The translations under genes and the position numbers were made by a program. Of a DNA stretch of 64,000 nucleotides, positions 37,034 through 45,773 are shown one piece after another (the first letter of the stretch is position 1; the number at the start of each line of letters is the position of its first letter). The stretch comes from JBBQYA01 sp031412335 (GTDB lineage: Bacteria; Bacteroidota; Bacteroidia; Sphingobacteriales; Sphingobacteriaceae): NCBI GenBank assembly GCA_031412335.1, contig JANOCT010000031.1:8334-72333 (forward strand). The letters are read 5' to 3'. The notes below the pieces were generated by a model. The model saw nothing but the letters and a program-made list of their open reading frames with translations. It had not been told where the DNA came from and did not search any database.

Positions 37034-38023
37034 ATGAATAAAATAACAGCCGCTATAACTGCTGTACATGGGTATGTACCCGATTATGTGCTTACTAATG
37101 CAGAACTTGAAAGCATTGTAGATACAAACGATGAATGGATAACTGCTCGAACAGGCATTAAGGAAAGAAGAATTTTAAAAGGAGAAGGATTAGCAACTTC
37201 TGATATGTGCGTACATGCAATAAATGGTTTATTAGCCAAGCGAGGAATCTCTGCTGCGGAAATAGATTTGATTATTTGTGCAACAGTAACTCCCGATTAT
37301 CCTTTTCCGGCGACTGGCAATGTGATAAGCGATAAAATTGGTGCTGTAAATGCATTTTCTTATGATTTAGGAGCCGCTTGTTCTGGTTTTCTTTTTGCTC
37401 TTCAAACCGGAACTTGCTTCATAGAGTCAGGCAGGTACAAAAAAGTTTTAGTAGTTGGCGGAGATAAAATGTCGTCTATTATGAATTTCCAGGATCGATC
37501 TACTTGTATCATATTTGGTGATGGTGCTGGTGTTGTGTTGCTAGAACCAAACGAAGAAGGACTTGGAATTCAAGATGCAATTTTAAAAACAGATGGATCG
37601 GGTAGGCATTTACTATTTCAAAAAGGCGGAGGATCATTACATCCTGCAAGTTATGAAACGGTAGCTGAGCGAAGTCATTTTGTATTTCAGGAAGGAAAAT
37701 CTGTTTTCAAATTTGCGGTGACCAATATGGCAGATGTTTCGGCAGAAATTATGGAACGAAATAATCTTACAGCGAATGATGTTGCCTGGCTAGTTCCACA
37801 TCAGGCAAATAAAAGGATAATTGATGCTACTGCAGATAGAATGGGATTGGGAGAAGAAAAAGTAATGATCAATATTCATCGATATGGAAATACTACTAAT
37901 GGAACTATTCCATTATGTCTTTGGGAGTGGGAAAACAAATTAAAAAAAGGAGATAAAATAATACTTGCAGCTTTTGGCGGTGGGTTTACTTGGGGCTCCA
38001 TTTATTTAACTTGGGCTTACTAA
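37034..38023 (+). CDS. fabH: 3-oxoacyl-ACP synthase III
   Basis: A 329-residue condensing enzyme that starts fatty-acid chains from acyl-CoA and malonyl-ACP. The catalytic triad is complete: Cys116 in AACSGF, His256 in VPHQAN and Asn286 in YGNTTNGTIP. The N-terminal TNDEWITARTGIKERR and the final AFGGGFTWGS are typical. It is followed by accB and accC, which supply malonyl-CoA. Confidence 0.96.
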   Translation: MNKITAAITAVHGYVPDYVLTNAELESIVDTNDEWITARTGIKERRILKGEGLATSDMCVHAINGLLAKRGISAAEIDLIICATVTPDYPFPATGNVISDKIGAVNAFSYDLGAACSGFLFALQTGTCFIESGRYKKVLVVGGDKMSSIMNFQDRSTCIIFGDGAGVVLLEPNEEGLGIQDAILKTDGSGRHLLFQKGGGSLHPASYETVAERSHFVFQEGKSVFKFAVTNMADVSAEIMERNNLTANDVAWLVPHQANKRIIDATADRMGLGEEKVMINIHRYGNTTNGTIPLCLWEWENKLKKGDKIILAAFGGGFTWGSIYLTWAY

Positions 38024-38122
38024 AAAATACATTGATGTTTTAATTGCGAAGAAAAAAGCAATTGAATCAAATAATTTTATATGTTTATCAATAATAGCTA
38101 ATCATTAAACATTCAGAAAAAT

Positions 38123-38605
38123 ATGGATATTAAACAAATACAAGAATTAATAAGGTTTGTGGCCAAATCTGGAGTAAACGAAGTTTCAATAGAGCAGGAT
38201 AATTTTAAAATAAGCATAAAAACAAATCAGGAGCCAACATTTGTACATGCAAATGTACCAGTTATGAGTGCAGCACCTGTTTATCAGCAAGCCGCAGCAG
38301 CAGTACCTGTTAATCCTATTATTGAAGCAACTCCGCCAGAAAGTTCAGACATAAGTGATGCAAATTTAATTACGATTAAATCGCCTATGATTGGAACTTT
38401 TTATCGATCAACTTCGCCTGACAAGCCAATTTTTGTAAATGTAGGTGATGAAATAAAAACTGGAAAAATAGTTTGCATCATCGAAGCAATGAAACTTTTC
38501 AACGAAATAGAATCGGAAGTAAACGGAACTATTGTAAAGGTTTTAGTTGATAATGCAAGCCCTGTTGAGTATGATCAACCCTTATTTTTAGTTCAACCAA
38601 ATTAA
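38123..38605 (+). CDS. accB: Biotin carboxyl carrier protein of acetyl-CoA carboxylase
   Basis: A 160-residue protein with an N-terminal helical part, an Ala/Pro/Val-rich linker (about 50-75), and a C-terminal biotinyl domain. The biotin-accepting Lys124 lies in EAMKLFNE. The SPMIGTFYRSTSPDKP segment, with its thumb, is typical of AccB. Length is standard. It lies 100 bases after fabH and 152 bases before accC. Confidence 0.96.
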   Translation: MDIKQIQELIRFVAKSGVNEVSIEQDNFKISIKTNQEPTFVHANVPVMSAAPVYQQAAAAVPVNPIIEATPPESSDISDANLITIKSPMIGTFYRSTSPDKPIFVNVGDEIKTGKIVCIIEAMKLFNEIESEVNGTIVKVLVDNASPVEYDQPLFLVQPN

Positions 38606-38757
38606 TTTCGAATAGATTTTCTTATTTGTAATCTTGTTCTAACTATTTTTATCTTAAAAACAGAACGACAAATTGAGAGAAGTTTTTTATTGAGCTTTCA
38701 AATTAATTGAGTTAACAAATTTCACATTCTACGATTTAAGCATCTCAAAAAATCCTT

Positions 38758-40098
38758 ATGTTCAAAAAAATACTGATAGCAAACCGTGGTGAAATAGCCT
38801 TACGAATTATCCGAACTTGCAAAGAAATGGGTATCAAAACTGTTGCTGTATATTCAACGGCAGATCGTGATAGTTTACATGTTCGATTTGCAGATGAAGC
38901 AGTTTGTATTGGCCCACCACCCAGCAAAGATTCTTATTTAAGTATTCCTAATATTATTGCTGCTGCTGAGATTACCAATTCAGATGCAATACATCCTGGG
39001 TATGGTTTTTTATCAGAAAATGCTCGTTTTAGTGCTATTTGCCACGAAAATGGAATTAAATTTATTGGGGCAAGTCCTGAAATGATAAATGGAATGGGTG
39101 ATAAAGCCAACGCAAAGGATACGATGAAAAAGGCGGGCGTACCAACCATTCCTGGTTCTGATGGTCTCTTAGAAGACTTGAAAGATGGAATTAAAGTAGC
39201 AAAAAAAATCGGGTATCCTGTAATAATTAAAGCGACGGCTGGTGGCGGTGGAAAAGGGATGCGAATAATTTGGAAAGAGGAAGATTTTGAAATGCATTGG
39301 GATTCTGCCAGGCAAGAATCTGCCGCTTCGTTTGGAAACGATGCCATGTATTTGGAAAAATTTATTGAAGATCCACGCCATATAGAAATTCAAGTAGTTG
39401 GTGACCAATATGGTAAAGTTTGCCACTTGTCCGAACGTGATTGCTCGATTCAGAGACGTCATCAAAAACTTACCGAAGAATCTCCTTCGCCATTTATGAC
39501 TGATAAATTAAGAAAGAGAATGGGAGAAGCTGCTATAAAAGGTGCTATGGCCGTGCATTACGAAGGTGCTGGAACCATAGAATTTTTAGTAGACAAAAAC
39601 CATGATTTTTACTTTATGGAAATGAATACAAGAATCCAAGTAGAACATCCTGTAACAGAAGAGGTTATTAATTTTGATTTAATTAAAGAACAAATAAAAG
39701 TTGCAGCAGGAATTCCTATTTCAGGAAAATCGTATATTCCAAATATGCACGCCATAGAATGCAGGATTAATGCAGAAGATCCATTTAATAATTTCAGACC
39801 ATCACCTGGAAAAATTACTAACTTTCATTCACCTGGAGGGCATGGAGTAAGAGTTGATACGCATGTTTATGCTGGCTATACAATTCCTCCAAACTACGAT
39901 TCAATGATTGCAAAATTGATAACCGTAGCCCAAACACGTGAAGAAGCAATCAATACCATGGAAAGAGCTTTGAGTGAATTTGTGATAGAAGGCGTTAAAA
40001 CTACCATTCCATTTCATTTACGGTTAATGCAGGATGCGAATTACAGAGCTGGAAATTTCACTACAAAATTTATGGATACGTTCGACTTGAAAGAATAA
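38758..40098 (+). CDS. accC: Biotin carboxylase subunit of acetyl-CoA carboxylase
   Basis: A 446-residue ATP-grasp enzyme that carboxylates the biotin on AccB. Signatures are KILIANRGEIALRI, HPGYGFLSENARF, the glycine-rich lid KATAGGGGKGMR, DCSIQRRHQKL and EMNTRIQVEHPVTE. Length is standard. The gene ends with a terminator at 40125-40156, which closes the fatty-acid group. Confidence 0.97.
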   Translation: MFKKILIANRGEIALRIIRTCKEMGIKTVAVYSTADRDSLHVRFADEAVCIGPPPSKDSYLSIPNIIAAAEITNSDAIHPGYGFLSENARFSAICHENGIKFIGASPEMINGMGDKANAKDTMKKAGVPTIPGSDGLLEDLKDGIKVAKKIGYPVIIKATAGGGGKGMRIIWKEEDFEMHWDSARQESAASFGNDAMYLEKFIEDPRHIEIQVVGDQYGKVCHLSERDCSIQRRHQKLTEESPSPFMTDKLRKRMGEAAIKGAMAVHYEGAGTIEFLVDKNHDFYFMEMNTRIQVEHPVTEEVINFDLIKEQIKVAAGIPISGKSYIPNMHAIECRINAEDPFNNFRPSPGKITNFHSPGGHGVRVDTHVYAGYTIPPNYDSMIAKLITVAQTREEAINTMERALSEFVIEGVKTTIPFHLRLMQDANYRAGNFTTKFMDTFDLKE

Positions 40099-40124
40099 AA
40101 CAAATGACCAAATCGTTTAGAATT

Positions 40125-40156
40125 AACCATTCTTATTTTTCAGGAATGGTTTTTTT
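40125..40156 (+). terminator. Intrinsic terminator after accC
   Basis: AACCATTC (40125-40132) pairs with GAATGGTT (40144-40151) around an 11-base loop, followed by a T run. It separates accC from tatC. Confidence 0.8.
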
Positions 40157-40190
40157 GTTTAACGAAAATACAATGAATCAATAATACAGC

Positions 40191-41081
40191 ATGAGTGATA
40201 TAAATACTCCTGAAAAAAAGAATAGAATTTTAAATTTTATTAAACCTAGATCGCTTGGTGGCGAAATGTCGTTTTATGATCATATCGAAACATTACGCTG
40301 GCATATAATCAGGTCAGTAATCGTGTTAGTAATTGTATCTGGAGTTTTTTTTGCCAATAAATCCTTTTTATTTGACACACTTATTTTTGGTCCGAAGAAT
40401 ACAGATTTTTGGACGTATCGAAAAATGTGTGAATTAGGACAATTCCTAAACATGGGTGATAAATTATGCATCACTGATATCGGTTTTAGAATTATGAATA
40501 ATCAAATGGCAGGTCAGTTTACTCTACATATCACAACTGCTTTGCTTGCCGGTTTTATTGTTGGTTTTCCGTATATAATATGGGAACTATGGAGATTTGT
40601 AAAACCGGGATTAACTACAATTGAAACTCAATACGCCAATGGAGTTGTTTTTTTTAGTTCCTTATTATTTCTGATTGGCGTTTTGTTTGGTTATTACATT
40701 ATCGTGCCGATGTCTATCAATTTTTTGGGAACCTATACTATTAGCCCCGAAATTTTAAATCAAATATCATTTGATTCCTATTTATCAACTGTTGCGACTT
40801 TGAGTTTAGGTGCAGGAATTGTTTTTGAATTACCCATGATTGTTTACTTTCTTTCCAAACTTGGTATTGTTACTCCTGCCCTAATGAGAGCCAATAGAAA
40901 ATATGCGATTGTTGGTATTTTATTAGTTGCAGCAATTATAACTCCATCGCCTGATGCTTCTACTCAGTTGTTGGTATCTCTTCCGCTGTTTATTCTGTTT
41001 GAAATAAGTATTTTTGTTTCTGGAGTTGTAGAACGGAATCGTAAAAAAAACATGCTTACTTTCGAAGAAGAATACAAATGA
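40191..41081 (+). CDS. tatC: Sec-independent (Tat) translocase subunit TatC
   Basis: A 296-residue inner-membrane protein with six transmembrane helices. Signatures are MSFYDHIETLRWHI at the N-terminus (the family E-L-R motif for twin-arginine recognition) and GFPYIIWELWRFVKPGL. The first periplasmic loop (about 60-100) is long and contains two Cys, as often in Bacteroidota. TatA/B genes are not in the window. Its last four bases overlap the rpiB start (ATGA), so translation is coupled. Confidence 0.95.
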   Translation: MSDINTPEKKNRILNFIKPRSLGGEMSFYDHIETLRWHIIRSVIVLVIVSGVFFANKSFLFDTLIFGPKNTDFWTYRKMCELGQFLNMGDKLCITDIGFRIMNNQMAGQFTLHITTALLAGFIVGFPYIIWELWRFVKPGLTTIETQYANGVVFFSSLLFLIGVLFGYYIIVPMSINFLGTYTISPEILNQISFDSYLSTVATLSLGAGIVFELPMIVYFLSKLGIVTPALMRANRKYAIVGILLVAAIITPSPDASTQLLVSLPLFILFEISIFVSGVVERNRKKNMLTFEEEYK

Positions 41082-41518
41082 GCAAAATAACATTAGCAAT
41101 AGGTTGCGATCATGCAGGATTTGAATTAAAAAACAGTCTGATATCCTATTTAGAATCAGATTTTTCAATTAAAGATTTTGGTACATTTTCAGCTGAATCA
41201 GTTGATTATCCTGATTTTGTACACCCTGTTGCAAAATATATATCTGATAATTTGTCTGATTTAGGAATTTTAATATGTGGAAGTGCTAATGGAGTGGCAA
41301 TTACTGCTAATAAATATGAAAAAATTCGAGCGGCAATTTGCTGGAATGAAGAAGTTTCAGCTTTGGCTAGGCAACATAACAATGCCAATATTGCTTGTTT
41401 ACCAGCTAGATACATTAGCACATCGGAAGCAAAAAAAATCATTTCGATTTTTCTTTCAACAGAATTTGAAGGTGGCCGGCATGAAAAACGTTTAGCTAAA
41501 ATTAACATTCAATCATAA
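41078..41518 (+). CDS. rpiB: Ribose-5-phosphate isomerase B
   Basis: A 146-residue enzyme of the pentose phosphate pathway interconverting ribose-5-P and ribulose-5-P. It has IGCDHAGFELK at the start, the active-site ILICGSANGVAITANK and the NNANIACLPARYI segment. Length is typical. It overlaps tatC by four bases. Confidence 0.94.
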   Translation: MSKITLAIGCDHAGFELKNSLISYLESDFSIKDFGTFSAESVDYPDFVHPVAKYISDNLSDLGILICGSANGVAITANKYEKIRAAICWNEEVSALARQHNNANIACLPARYISTSEAKKIISIFLSTEFEGGRHEKRLAKINIQS

Positions 41519-41531
41519 AAAAAACTCAACG

Positions 41532-43193
41532 ATGATACGTACTATTAATCTTATTGCCTTTCTTATTTTTCTTTCGATTTATCAACTTTCTGCACAAAAT
41601 AAGGTAACTAAAAAACCAAAAGTTGAAGTTAAAAAGCAAACTACAAACGTTGAAAAAGCAACTCCAAAACCAGTAGAAAATCCTGATTTTGAAATAATTA
41701 ATTATGCAAAATCTATTACTTCAGAAGATTTAAGAGCCCATTTAAGCTTGTTAGCCTCTGATGAATACGAAGGAAGAGAAACTGGAAAAAAAGGGCAGAA
41801 AATGGCAGCTGAATACATTTCAAAAGTTTTTAACTCTTTAAATATTCCTGAGCAAGCAGGAGGTGGATATTTTCAACGTTATCCTGTTCTGGAATCAACC
41901 ATTGGTAAAATGGAAATGAAAGTTAACAATACTTCTTACAAATTTTTAGAAGATTATTATTTGGTTCAGGATTTTAATTCACAAAAATTATCGAATAATA
42001 AAATTTTATTTGCCGGCTTTGGCATCAATGATAGCGTTTATAATGATTTGGAAAAGATTGATATTAAAGATAAAATTGTGATGGTGATGAAAGGTGAGCC
42101 AAAAAGTAAGAAAGGAATTTATCAACTAAGTAGGACTGTTAACCCATCAGAAAACTATCAAAAAAGTGAAAAGTATAAAATCGAAAAATTAGCTACTTTA
42201 AAACCTAAAGTAATTTTAATAGTGAACCCTGAATTTGATCAGACTGTAAAAAATTACAAAAAGTGGATAATGGAGCCAAAAATGAATTTGGAAAAAGATT
42301 ATGAAGCCCCTATTAGTACGGTTATCTATATTTCACCAAAATTAGCAAGAGAATTGTTGGGACTTACTGAAAAGAAATTTGATGCTATGGTTTCCAAAAT
42401 GAACAATCAAGGAAAACCACAGACAAAAGTTTCTTTATCAACTTTGACTTATAATTTTACCAAGAACAGAAAATCAATAGAAACTGAAAATGTTTTAGGT
42501 TTTGTAGAAGGTTCAGAATTTCCGGAAGAGGTAATTGCAATCACTGCACATTACGATCATATTGGAGTAATTGATGGAAAAGTTTATAATGGAGCAGATG
42601 ATGATGGCTCAGGAACTAGTGCAATTTTAGAACTTGCTCAAGCTTTTTCTAAAGCAAAAGAAGATGGAAAAGGTCCTAAAAGAAGTATTTTGTTTATGAC
42701 AGTTTCTGGTGAAGAAAAAGGTTTATTAGGATCAGATTATTATACTTCAAACCCAGTCTATCCATTGGAAAACACAGTAGCCAATTTAAATATAGATATG
42801 ATAGGGCGTGTTGATGAAAAGCATAAAGAAAACCCAAATTATATTTATTTGATTGGATCCGATAAGTTGAGTACAGAGTTGCATGGTATTAGTGAAATGA
42901 GCAATAAAAAGTTTGGTAAGATGGAATTAGATTATACCTTCAATGATCCTGCTGATCCAAATCGTTTTTATTACAGATCAGACCATTATAATTTCGCAAA
43001 AAACAATATTCCTGTTATTTTTTATTTCAATGGAGTACATGAAGATTATCACAAAGACACAGATGAAATTGATAAAATAAACTTTGATTTAATGGCAAAG
43101 CGAACTCAACTAGTGTTTTACACAGCTTGGGAAATTGCAAACAGAGACAGTAGGTTACGCGTTGATTTGGTGAATGATTTTAAAGAAAAATAA
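41532..43193 (+). CDS. M28 family metallopeptidase, exported
   Basis: A 553-residue protein with a signal peptide (to about LSAQN), a Lys/Pro-rich linker, a PA-like insert (about 120-290), and a di-zinc M28 aminopeptidase domain. Metal and catalytic motifs are HYDHIG (His340), GADDDGSGT (356-358), SGEEKGLLGSDYY, NLNIDMIGR and FYYRSDHYNFAKNNIPVIFYF. It probably trims peptides in the periplasm or outside the cell. It starts 13 bases after rpiB. Confidence 0.92.
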   Translation: MIRTINLIAFLIFLSIYQLSAQNKVTKKPKVEVKKQTTNVEKATPKPVENPDFEIINYAKSITSEDLRAHLSLLASDEYEGRETGKKGQKMAAEYISKVFNSLNIPEQAGGGYFQRYPVLESTIGKMEMKVNNTSYKFLEDYYLVQDFNSQKLSNNKILFAGFGINDSVYNDLEKIDIKDKIVMVMKGEPKSKKGIYQLSRTVNPSENYQKSEKYKIEKLATLKPKVILIVNPEFDQTVKNYKKWIMEPKMNLEKDYEAPISTVIYISPKLARELLGLTEKKFDAMVSKMNNQGKPQTKVSLSTLTYNFTKNRKSIETENVLGFVEGSEFPEEVIAITAHYDHIGVIDGKVYNGADDDGSGTSAILELAQAFSKAKEDGKGPKRSILFMTVSGEEKGLLGSDYYTSNPVYPLENTVANLNIDMIGRVDEKHKENPNYIYLIGSDKLSTELHGISEMSNKKFGKMELDYTFNDPADPNRFYYRSDHYNFAKNNIPVIFYFNGVHEDYHKDTDEIDKINFDLMAKRTQLVFYTAWEIANRDSRLRVDLVNDFKEK

Positions 43194-43224
43194 AACCATT
43201 TTCCCATAAATTTCTTTAACAACA

Positions 43225-44604
43225 ATGAATATTATTCAGGAACAATTTTTAACTGATTCAGAAACAAAAGCATTTGATCTGGAGCACAGGCGAAAAATTA
43301 ATTTCAATATTTCTAAATATGACTATTCTGTAGAGAATGGTCTAAAGCAATTTGAAAACCTGGAAAATGGGAAACGAAAAGCACATTTGATAAAATGGAA
43401 AGCCATTGAAAACCTAGATAAATATTTATTGGAATTTGAAGCTGCTTTTCAACGAAGAGGCGGAAAAGTAATTTGGGCCAATGATGCAGAAGAAGCAAAT
43501 CGAGAGATTTTAAGTATTCTGAAACGAGCAGATGCAAAGATGGTCGTAAAATCTAAATCAATGGTCTGTGAAGAATTGGATTTGAATGATTTTTTGCACA
43601 AACATAAAATAGAGTCAGTTGAAACGGATTTAGGAGAATATATTGTTCAATTGTTAGGTCAGAAACCTTATCATATTGTTACTCCTGCTATGCATCTTTC
43701 CAAAGAGGACATAGCAAAGTTATTTCACGAAAAGTTTGGAACACCTGCTGATGCAACTCCAGAACAATTAACACAAAAAGCACGCGAAATACTGCGTGAG
43801 AAATATACAACCGCAGATGTAGGAATAACCGGAGCTAATTTTTTGATTGCTGATACCGGTAGTATTGCCATTACAGAAAATGAAGGAAATGCAAGGCTTT
43901 CTATTTCATTTCCAAAAATCCATATTGCAGTTGTTGGGATTGAGAAAATAATTCCATCATTGAACGATCTTGAACTATTCTGGCCATTGTTAGGTTCTCA
44001 TGGAACTGGACAAAACATGACAGTATATAATTCTATCATCAGTGGTCCAAGGCAAGTTGATGAATTTGACGGTCCAGAAGAAATGTATGTTGTGCTTCTG
44101 GATAATGGAAGAACTAAGTTGCTTGAACACAAAGATCAGCGGGCTGGATTGTATTGCATTCGATGTGGCGCGTGTTTAAATGCCTGCCCGGTTTATAAAA
44201 ATATTGGAGGACATACCTACGAAACTACTTATAGTGGACCTATTGGATCTATTATAACACCACATTTGAAAGGAATGGAGGATTTTAAACATTTAAGCAA
44301 TGCCTCTAGCTTATGTGGAAAATGTACTGAAGTGTGTCCAGTAAAAATAGATATTCATAAAATTTTATTGTACAACAGAAGGGATTCTGTAGATCAAGGT
44401 CTTGTTCCAAAACCAGAAATGTGGGGATGGTTTATTTGGAAAAGAGCTATGCTGAGCAGAAGCTTGATGAATATTTTTGGAGGGAAATGGAAAAATTTCT
44501 TTTTGAAAAAATTATTTACGAAAAGCTGGGGAAACCGCAGAACGTTGCCAAATATTGCTGGAAAATCTTTCAGCGAACAATGGAAACAAAATCACAAAGA
44601 GTAA
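43225..44604 (+). CDS. LutB/LldF-type iron-sulfur lactate utilization protein
   Basis: A 459-residue protein of the LutB family. The N-terminal LUD domain (ITGANFLIADTGSIAITENEGN, LGSHGTGQNMTVYNS) is followed by two 4Fe-4S motifs, CIRCGACLNACPVYK and CGKCTEVCPVKI. LutB acts with LutA and LutC in L-lactate oxidation to pyruvate. Neither partner is in the window, so the specific reaction is inferred. The gene ends at a bidirectional terminator. Confidence 0.9.
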   Translation: MNIIQEQFLTDSETKAFDLEHRRKINFNISKYDYSVENGLKQFENLENGKRKAHLIKWKAIENLDKYLLEFEAAFQRRGGKVIWANDAEEANREILSILKRADAKMVVKSKSMVCEELDLNDFLHKHKIESVETDLGEYIVQLLGQKPYHIVTPAMHLSKEDIAKLFHEKFGTPADATPEQLTQKAREILREKYTTADVGITGANFLIADTGSIAITENEGNARLSISFPKIHIAVVGIEKIIPSLNDLELFWPLLGSHGTGQNMTVYNSIISGPRQVDEFDGPEEMYVVLLDNGRTKLLEHKDQRAGLYCIRCGACLNACPVYKNIGGHTYETTYSGPIGSIITPHLKGMEDFKHLSNASSLCGKCTEVCPVKIDIHKILLYNRRDSVDQGLVPKPEMWGWFIWKRAMLSRSLMNIFGGKWKNFFLKKLFTKSWGNRRTLPNIAGKSFSEQWKQNHKE

Positions 44605-44641
44605 AAAAAGATAGCCAAGTTTATTTCTGGCTATCTTTTTT
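44605..44641. terminator. Bidirectional terminator embedded in the Arc gene
   Basis: AGATAGCCA (44609-44617) pairs with TGGCTATCT (44628-44636), with A runs on the left and T runs on the right. It serves the + strand lutB and, in reverse, the minus-strand Arc/SPFH pair. The right arm and loop are also the last codons and stop of the Arc-like gene. Confidence 0.85.
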
Positions 44642-44776
44642 TCTTTTTTTTACCGCTTCGCTTAATAAATATTCGATCTGACCATTCACACTTCTGAACT
44701 CCTGGGCAGCCCAGGTTTCCAATTCCTTCATAATTTCTGAGCTCAGCCTTAGTGCAAATGGTTTTTTCTCAGCCAT
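44621..44776 (-). CDS. Arc family (ribbon-helix-helix) DNA-binding protein
   Basis: A 51-residue protein starting MAEKKPFALRLSSEIMKELE, continuing WAAQEFRSVNGQIEYLL and ending in a basic tail. This is the ribbon-helix-helix pattern: a short beta strand with alternating residues, two helices, and the N-G-Q/x-I-E-Y element of Arc-type repressors. It begins two bases after the stop of the SPFH gene, so the two are translated from one message. It probably binds DNA as a dimer, perhaps regulating its own operon. Its 3' end overlaps a transcription terminator. Confidence 0.85.
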   Translation of the reverse strand: MAEKKPFALRLSSEIMKELETWAAQEFRSVNGQIEYLLSEAVKKRKKDSQK

Positions 44777-44778
44777 GT

Positions 44779-45639
44779 TTAATTATGTAATGTTCCAGCA
44801 TTTATTACCGGGCTTACATGCTTTTCGGCACATAAAACAACCAGCAAATTACTTACCATTGCGGCTTTACGCTCATCATCTAATTGAACAATTTTCTTTG
44901 CTGAAAGTTGTTCTAGAGCCATTTCTACCATACTTACTGCGCCTGCTACTATTTGTTTTCGGGCCGCAACCACTGCAGTTGCTTGCTGACGTTGCAGCAT
45001 AGCTCCGGCTATTTCAGGAGCATAAGAAAGGTGACTTATTCTTGCTTCAATTACATTAATTCCAGCTCGCTCTAATCTATCATGCAATTCAGATTCTAGC
45101 TTGTGGTTGACTAAATCTGCGCCACCTCTCAAGGTTATTTCTGCCATTTCATCATCAAAATGATCATAAGGATAGGAGCCTGCTAGGTTTCTTATGGCAG
45201 CTTCTGATTGTATTAAAACATATTGAGTAAAATTATCCACTTCGAAAATTGCTTTTGCTGTGTCATTTACTTGCCAAACAATAACTGCTGCAATTTCTAT
45301 CGGATTACCTACTTTATCGTTCACCTTTAATGAAATTCCATTTAAATTCATGGCACGTAAAGAAACTTTTTTGCGCGTGTAAAAAGGATTAACCCACATA
45401 AATCCATTTTCTTTAATTGTGCCTTTGTAAACTCCAAATAAGGTAATTACCATGGCTTCATTTGGATTGATAATCATAAAGCCAAGCGAAAATCCCGAGA
45501 CTATGATTACCGAAATAACTCCAAATAGAAATAATAGTTGAGTGAAAAAATAAATCGATGCACTTATTAGAATGAAAGTAAGAAGCAACATCAAGTAGCC
45601 TGAAATTGCTGTAATGATTTTTTCTGTAGTTGTTTTCAT
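44779..45639 (-). CDS. SPFH/band-7 domain membrane protein
   Basis: A 286-residue protein with two N-terminal transmembrane segments (about 10-60) and an SPFH domain. Marks are NPNEAMVITLFG, the conserved VNPFYTRKKVSLR, SEAAIRNLAGSYPYD, and AGINVIEARISHLSYAPEIAGAM, followed by an Ala/Gln-rich coiled coil. SPFH proteins build membrane-associated scaffolds and often affect protease activity or membrane domains. It is paired with the Arc-like gene. The first 134 bases upstream are shared with the divergent E1 gene. Confidence 0.9.
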   Translation of the reverse strand: MKTTTEKIITAISGYLMLLLTFILISASIYFFTQLLFLFGVISVIIVSGFSLGFMIINPNEAMVITLFGVYKGTIKENGFMWVNPFYTRKKVSLRAMNLNGISLKVNDKVGNPIEIAAVIVWQVNDTAKAIFEVDNFTQYVLIQSEAAIRNLAGSYPYDHFDDEMAEITLRGGADLVNHKLESELHDRLERAGINVIEARISHLSYAPEIAGAMLQRQQATAVVAARKQIVAGAVSMVEMALEQLSAKKIVQLDDERKAAMVSNLLVVLCAEKHVSPVINAGTLHN

Positions 45640-45773
45640 ATTTATATGATATCATTTTAATATCATACAATATTACAAAACATTTTATTATTTCAACCAA
45701 TAATTCTTAAAAAAATAAGATTCGGTTATTTTTCAGCTTTTACGACCTTTGGCAAATCCTAACAAAAATAAAA

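Noticed and set aside
38035..38070. Terminator between fabH and accB (AATTGC…GCAATT hairpin)
   Set aside because: The stem is AT-rich and is not followed by a T run; read-through from fabH to accB is more likely.
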